Shown here in pieces: positions 58,882 to 64,000 of a DNA stretch of 64,000 nucleotides (the first letter of the stretch is position 1; the number at the start of each line of letters is the position of its first letter). Position numbers and translations under genes: made by a program. The stretch spans positions 806,001 through 870,000 of the forward strand of contig JASGIB010000001.1 in NCBI GenBank assembly GCA_047602125.1. Direction: 5' to 3'. The DNA comes from Pseudoluteimonas sp047602125. GTDB lineage: Bacteria > Pseudomonadota > Gammaproteobacteria > Xanthomonadales > Xanthomonadaceae. Below the pieces are notes generated by a model. That model was not told the DNA's origin, did not search any database, and saw nothing but the letters and a program-made list of their open reading frames with translations.

Positions 58882-59667
58882 TTACTCCTCGGCGTGCGCC
58901 TGGCGCTGCAGGATCGAGGAGAACTCCTCGGAGAACGCGTCGTAGCGGGTACCGATGCGATCGACGCGGGTGGCGAAGCGGTTGTACGCCCACACCGCGG
59001 GGATGGCCGCGAACAGGCCCATCGCGGTCGCGACCAGCGCCTCGGAAATGCCGGGCGCGACGGTCGCGATCGTCGCTTCCTTGACGTTCGCCAGGCCCTG
59101 GAACGACACCATGATGCCCCACACCGTGCCGAACAGGCCGACGTAGGGGCTGATGGAACCGACGTTGGCGAGGAACTCGAGGTTGTGTTCGAGTCCGTCG
59201 ATCTCGCGCGAGGAACTGGCGCGCATCGCCCGCTGCGCACCCTCGAGCTGCGCGCGGGAATCCACCCCGCGGCGCTGGCGCACGCGGTTGAATTCGCGGA
59301 AACCTGCTTCGAAGATCGCCTCCATGCCGCCGACGTTGCGGTTGCGCTCGCTGGCGCCGGCATACAGCCGCGACAGTTCCGTGCCCGACCAGAAGCGGCC
59401 TTCGAATTCCTCGGCCTCGCGTTCGGCGCGGCCGAGCACGCGCTGCTTGCGGAAGATGATCAGCCACGAGGTGATCGACGCCAGCAACAGCAGCAGCATC
59501 ACCAGCTGCACCGGCAGGCTGGCGTGCAGCACGAGTTGCAGGAAATCGATGTGGCCATTGCCGGCGGTCGCGGCATGGCCGGCGGCATTCCCCAGCGCAT
59601 CGGCGCTTGCGGCCACGGTTTCGGGCAAGGGTTCGGCGGTGGCCTGCAGCGCGAGAACGAGGGTCAT
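58882..59667 (-). CDS. tolQ: Tol-Pal motor subunit TolQ
   Basis: 261-residue MotA/TolQ/ExbB proton-channel protein with three transmembrane helices: residues about 48-70 (L-P-V-Q-L-V-M-L-L-L-L-L-A-S-I), the G-L-F-G-T-V-W-G-I-M segment, and A-L-V-A-T-A-M-G-L-F-A-A-I-P-A-V. The N-terminal leader is longer than in E. coli (230 residues). The ATG at 59665-59667 overlaps the ybgC stop (ATGA). Confidence 0.95.
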   Translation of the reverse strand: MTLVLALQATAEPLPETVAASADALGNAAGHAATAGNGHIDFLQLVLHASLPVQLVMLLLLLASITSWLIIFRKQRVLGRAEREAEEFEGRFWSGTELSRLYAGASERNRNVGGMEAIFEAGFREFNRVRQRRGVDSRAQLEGAQRAMRASSSREIDGLEHNLEFLANVGSISPYVGLFGTVWGIMVSFQGLANVKEATIATVAPGISEALVATAMGLFAAIPAVWAYNRFATRVDRIGTRYDAFSEEFSSILQRQAHAEE

Positions 59668-60084
59668 GCGTGGCTCCGGGGAATGGCAAGGGGTTCGAGC
59701 GCCGCGTACAGCGGTGCGGGGATCGCGCGCGGGCGGAACGTCGGCGCATCCAGCGCCGCGACCCGCACCTCGGCGTCGAGCAGCAACGCGTCGCCGCGCC
59801 TGATCGACTGCGCCAGCACCAGGCTCGCGCGCCGGCATTCGCGCAGTTCGACCGTCACGTCGAGCAGGTCGTCCAGCCGCGCGGGCGCGCGGAAATCGAT
59901 CCGCATCGCCCGCACCGCGAACACCAGGCCGTGGACTTCGCGCAGGAGTTCCTGTCCGTTCCCCAGCGCGCGCATCCATTCGCTGCGCGCGCGCTCGAGG
60001 AAGGCAAGGTACTGCGCGTGGTAGACCACGCCGCCGACGTCGGTATCCTCCCAATAGATGCGTGTCGGCCAACTGAACACGGGT

Positions 60085-60101
<17 letters not shown>
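59664..60101 (-). CDS. ybgC: Tol-Pal-associated acyl-CoA thioesterase YbgC
   Basis: 145-residue hotdog-fold thioesterase. The active-site motif is Y-W-E-D-T-D-V-G-G-V-V-Y-H-A-Q-Y-L-A-F-L-E-R, with the catalytic Asp in D-T-D. I use the Met at 60099-60101 (M-Q-A-A-A-E-P); an upstream Met at 60119 would extend further into ruvB. Either start overlaps the ruvB 3' end. It is the first gene of the ybgC-tolQRAB-pal-cpoB operon. Confidence 0.92.
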
Positions 60102-61122
<1,021 letters not shown>

Positions 61123-61173
61123 GCCGGCATTATCGCCGAGATTGCCGTTCCCCCCTGCCCCGGAGCGGCGGAA

Positions 61174-63108
61174 TCAGATCGCGACCTGCGCCCCGAGTTC
61201 CACCAGCCGGTTGCCGGGGATGCGGAAGAAGCCGGTGGCCGGCGCCGCGTTGCGGTGCATGACCGCGAACAGCTTGTCGCGCCAGGCGGCCATGCCGCTG
61301 TGCCGGCGGGCAGCGACGATGGTCTCGCGGCTGGCGAAATAGGTCGTGTCCATCGGGTTGAACGTGAGCTCGCACTGGTCGCAGGTGCGCATCAGCGCCA
61401 GCGGCACGTCCGGCGTTTCCATGAAGCCGAAGCGCAGCACCACGCGGTAGAAATCCTCGCCGCTGATGGTCGCGATCGCCATGCGCTTTTCCGCCGGCGC
61501 GTACGGCACGTTCAGCGTTTCCACGGTGAGGATGACGTTGTGTTCGTGCAGCACCTTGTTGTGCTTGAGGTTGTGCAGCAGCGCCTGCGGCACCACGCCC
61601 TTGTCGGCGGTGAGGAACACCGCGGTGCCGGGCACGCGCGCCGGCGGCGCGAGCATCAGCCCGGGCAGGAAGCTGTCGAGCTGGATGCCTTCCTTGCGCA
61701 CTTCCTCGTGCAGCAGTTCGCGCCCGCGGCGCCAGGTGCGCAGCACGGCGAACACGATCACGCCCAGCGCGATCGGAAACCACGCGCCGTCGAGGAACTT
61801 GGCGCCGTTGGCGATGAGGAAGCCGATGTCGATCACCACGACCACCGCGCACACCGGCAGCACCCACAGCCGCGCGCGCGGCCAGGTGGCGCGCGCGAGC
61901 AGCGCCAGCAGCAGGGTGTCGATCAGCATCGTGCCCGACACCGACACGCCGTAGGCCGAGGCCAGGTTGGTGGAGCTGCGGAAGGTCAGCACCAGCACGA
62001 TCACCAGCACCATCAGCAGCCAGTTGATGCCGGGCACGTAGATCTGGCCGATGGTGTCCTGCGAGGTGTGGCGGATCTGCATGCGCGGGATGTAGCCGAG
62101 CTGCATCGCCTGCCGCGCCACCGAGAACGCGCCGGTGATCACCGCCTGCGAGGCGATCACCGCCGCCAGCGTCGCCAGCACGGTCATCGGCCAGAGCGCC
62201 CAGTCCGGCACGCCGATGAAGAACGGGTTCGCGACCGCGCTGGGGTCCTTCAACACCAGCGCGCCCTGGCCGAGGTAGTTGAGCATCAGCGACGGCAGCA
62301 CCACGGTGTACCAGCCGTAGCGGATGGGCTGCTTGCCGAAGTGGCCCATGTCCGCGTACAGCGCCTCGCCACCGGTCACCGCCAGCACCACCGCGCCAAG
62401 GATGAAGATGCCGTGCCAGCCGTGCGACATGAAGAACTTGACGCCCCACCACGGGTTAAGCGCGTGCACGACCTCGGGATAGTGGCCGATGTTGATCGCG
62501 CCAATCGCGGCGATGGACGCGAACCACAACAGGGTCACCGGGCCGAACACGCGCCCGACCTTCTCGGTGCCGAAGCGCTGGGAAAAAAACAGGATGACGA
62601 GGATGACCACGGCCAACGGCACGATGAATCGCTCCAGGTGCGGCGCCGCGACCTCGATGCCCTCGACCGCGCCGAGCACCGATACCGCCGGGGTGATGAC
62701 GCCGTCGCCGAAGAACAGCGACGCGCCGAAGATGCCGAGGATGCCGACCGCGTAGGCACCGCGCCCGCCTTTCGGCAGCGTGCGTTGCGCCAGCGTCATC
62801 AGCGCCATGATGCCGCCCTCGCCTTCGTTGTCGGCGCGCATGATGATGACGACGTATTTCAGCGTCACCATGATCATCAGCGCCCAGAAGATCAGCGACA
62901 GCAGGCCGAGCACGTCGGCGTGGCTGGAGGGATCCAGCCCGTAGTGCGGCAGGAACGCTTCCTTGAGCGTGTACAGGGGGCTGGTGCCGATGTCGCCGAA
63001 CACCACGCCGATGGCGCCGACGACCAGGCCGGCGAGGCCGACCTTGCCGTGGCCATGCCCCTGCTGCGCGTTCTGGCCGTGCTTGGCGGTAGCGGAAACG
63101 GTCTTCAT
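61174..63108 (-). CDS. kup: Low-affinity potassium transporter Kup
   Basis: 644-residue KUP/HAK/KT potassium-proton symporter. The conserved G-A-I-G-V-V-F-G-D-I-G-T-S-P-L-Y-T motif follows a His/Gln-rich N-terminus. Twelve transmembrane helices include G-D-G-V-I-T-P-A-V-S-V-L-G-A-V-E-G, and a C-terminal cytoplasmic domain is present (F-N-P-M-D-T-T-Y-F-A-S-R-E-T). The ATG at 63106-63108 (M-K-T-V-S-A-T-A) avoids the ruvA overlap; a TTG at 63135 is also in frame. It is inserted between ruvA and ruvB. Confidence 0.95.
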   Translation of the reverse strand: MKTVSATAKHGQNAQQGHGHGKVGLAGLVVGAIGVVFGDIGTSPLYTLKEAFLPHYGLDPSSHADVLGLLSLIFWALMIMVTLKYVVIIMRADNEGEGGIMALMTLAQRTLPKGGRGAYAVGILGIFGASLFFGDGVITPAVSVLGAVEGIEVAAPHLERFIVPLAVVILVILFFSQRFGTEKVGRVFGPVTLLWFASIAAIGAINIGHYPEVVHALNPWWGVKFFMSHGWHGIFILGAVVLAVTGGEALYADMGHFGKQPIRYGWYTVVLPSLMLNYLGQGALVLKDPSAVANPFFIGVPDWALWPMTVLATLAAVIASQAVITGAFSVARQAMQLGYIPRMQIRHTSQDTIGQIYVPGINWLLMVLVIVLVLTFRSSTNLASAYGVSVSGTMLIDTLLLALLARATWPRARLWVLPVCAVVVVIDIGFLIANGAKFLDGAWFPIALGVIVFAVLRTWRRGRELLHEEVRKEGIQLDSFLPGLMLAPPARVPGTAVFLTADKGVVPQALLHNLKHNKVLHEHNVILTVETLNVPYAPAEKRMAIATISGEDFYRVVLRFGFMETPDVPLALMRTCDQCELTFNPMDTTYFASRETIVAARRHSGMAAWRDKLFAVMHRNAAPATGFFRIPGNRLVELGAQVAI

Positions 63109-63121
63109 CTTGGCGGGCGCC

Positions 63122-63709
63122 TCAGCGGAGCGCAAACTGTAGCGCCTTGCGGATGATGGTTTCGGCAGCGTCGCCCTCGGCGCGAGCGGCGCGGGCCATG
63201 CGCTCGGCTTCGGCGGGCTTGTAGCCCAGCGCCTGCAGCGCGGTCGTGGCTTCGGACAACGGGTCGCCGGGCAGGCCGACGGCGCCGATCGCCGCGCCGG
63301 CGCCGAGGTCCGCGGCGCGGTCGCGCAGTTCCACCACCATGCGCTCGGCGGTCTTCTTGCCGATGCCGGGAATGCGTGTCAACGCGGCCACGTCGCCGGC
63401 CTGCACCAGCCGCGCGAATTCGCCGACGCTGACGCCGCTCAGTACCGCCAGCGCGATCTTCGCGCCGATGCCGCTGACCTTCTGCACATCGCGGAACAGC
63501 CGGCGCTCGGCATCGGTGAGGAAGCCGTACAGCGACACGCTGTCTTCCTTCTGCGCGTAGTGCACGAACAGCGACACCTCGCGGCCCGTGTCGGGCAGGT
63601 CGTAGAACGTGCTCATCGGCGCTTCGAGTTCGTAGCCGACGCCGTGCACGTCGACCACCAGCCACGGCGGCGACTTGTGGACGAGCGTTCCCTTCAGGCG
63701 ACCGATCAT
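63122..63709 (-). CDS. ruvA: Holliday junction branch migration protein RuvA
   Basis: 195-residue tetrameric junction-binding protein. Domain I starts M-I-G-R-L-K-G-T-L-V. The two helix-hairpin-helix motifs are V-S-G-I-G-A-K-I-A-L and I-P-G-I-G-K-K-T-A-E-R-M, and the C-terminal RuvB-binding domain has A-L-Q-A-L-G-Y. The ATG at 63707-63709 matches the family start and overlaps the ruvC stop (ATGA). Confidence 0.96.
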   Translation of the reverse strand: MIGRLKGTLVHKSPPWLVVDVHGVGYELEAPMSTFYDLPDTGREVSLFVHYAQKEDSVSLYGFLTDAERRLFRDVQKVSGIGAKIALAVLSGVSVGEFARLVQAGDVAALTRIPGIGKKTAERMVVELRDRAADLGAGAAIGAVGLPGDPLSEATTALQALGYKPAEAERMARAARAEGDAAETIIRKALQFALR

Positions 63710-64000
63710 TTCCGCCCCCACGCCACGCGCGTTTCCACCCCGAGCCGGTTCGCGCTGGCGCGCACGTGCGCATGCGTGATCGCGACCGCGAGCGCGTCGG
63801 CGGCGTCGGCCTGCAGCTTGCCTTGCAGGCCCAGCATCAAGCCGACCATGTGCTGCACCTGTTGCTTGTCCGCGCCGCCGGTGCCGACCACCGCGAGCTT
63901 GACCTGGCGCGCGGCGTATTCGCTGACCGGCAGGTCGCGCGCCACGCAGGCGCCGATCGCCGCGCCGCGCGCCTGCCCGAGCTTGAGTGCGCTCATCGCG
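63706..64000 (-). CDS. ruvC: Crossover junction endodeoxyribonuclease RuvC (5' end outside window)
   Basis: C-terminal 97 residues or so of RuvC, which resolves Holliday junctions. The visible part includes S-A-L-K-L-G-Q-A-R-G-A-A-I, Y-A-A-R-Q-V-K-L-A-V-V-G-T-G-G-A-D-K-Q-Q-V, and the catalytic-Asp segment A-D-A-A-D-A-L-A-V-A-I-T-H. The frame runs off the right edge; the start codon lies beyond base 64000. The stop overlaps the ruvA start by 4 bp. Confidence 0.95.
   Translation of the reverse strand, partial: AMSALKLGQARGAAIGACVARDLPVSEYAARQVKLAVVGTGGADKQQVQHMVGLMLGLQGKLQADAADALAVAITHAHVRASANRLGVETRVAWGRK

Overview
The window is 64 kb of GC-rich, gene-dense chromosome from a gammaproteobacterium, most likely of the Xanthomonadaceae/Lysobacteraceae (Lysobacter, Luteimonas and relatives). 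This rests on the gene layouts gshB-tonB opposite pilGHIJ-chpA-chpBC, ruvC-ruvA-kup-ruvB-ybgC-tolQRAB-pal-cpoB-queEC-tRNA-Lys, and tsaB-dinG/yoaA-mrcB. It also rests on short intergenic palindromes of the kind seen in that family. No database search was possible, so the genus is an inference. Both edges cut genes: a POT peptide transporter at the left and ruvC at the right. Most of the window is conserved housekeeping DNA, and I do not see a clear new multi-gene system.

Region by region. 1-8.7 kb: POT transporter, an AT-richer small lipoprotein, isoaspartyl peptidase, and a MacAB-like efflux operon (adaptor apparently frameshifted) beside an OmpR/histidine-kinase pair. 8.8-13.9 kb: a DUF486 membrane protein, a coupled nudE-cysQ-mazG-DUF962 operon, and divergent bioA-rsmE. 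14-25.3 kb: the type IV pilus chemosensory cluster pilG-pilH-pilI-pilJ-chpA-chpB-chpC, transcribed leftward, with a 2019-residue ChpA and a probable sigma-70 promoter before pilG. 25.4-29.6 kb: gshB-tonB-membrane protein, then two tandem secreted paralogues with a shared leader. 29.6-36.9 kb: tsaB-dinG-mrcB and a divergent two-domain glycosyltransferase. 37-38.3 kb: an accessory patch with an AT-rich orphan gene and stacked hairpins. 38.4-47.1 kb: a TPR-like membrane protein, relA, a small secreted protein, hrpA and dps. 47.1-50.8 kb: a leftward run of small proteins (DUF1304, MliC, MAPEG, ACT, cupin, VOC, DUF998, a membrane protein). 50.9-53.3 kb: a secreted M4 metalloprotease with a PKD domain, and tRNA-Lys(TTT). 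53.3-64 kb: queC, queE, the tol-pal operon (cpoB apparently frameshifted), ruvB, kup, ruvA and ruvC.

Many leftward genes overlap by 4 bp (ATGA or GTGA), which indicates translational coupling and settles several start codons. Functionally the window covers twitching-motility signalling, envelope integrity (Tol-Pal, PBP1B, MliC), the stringent response, glutathione and biotin synthesis, queuosine and t6A tRNA modification, recombination repair and potassium uptake.

The observations most worth checking are: palindromic repeats that lie in frame inside hrpA and tsaB; the expanding charged repeat in ChpA; a CheB-like protein with no recognisable catalytic triad; the duplicated secreted-protein pair; a dispersed intergenic repeat; the AT-rich orphan gene with its hairpin cluster; and two single-base frameshifts that may be sequence errors.
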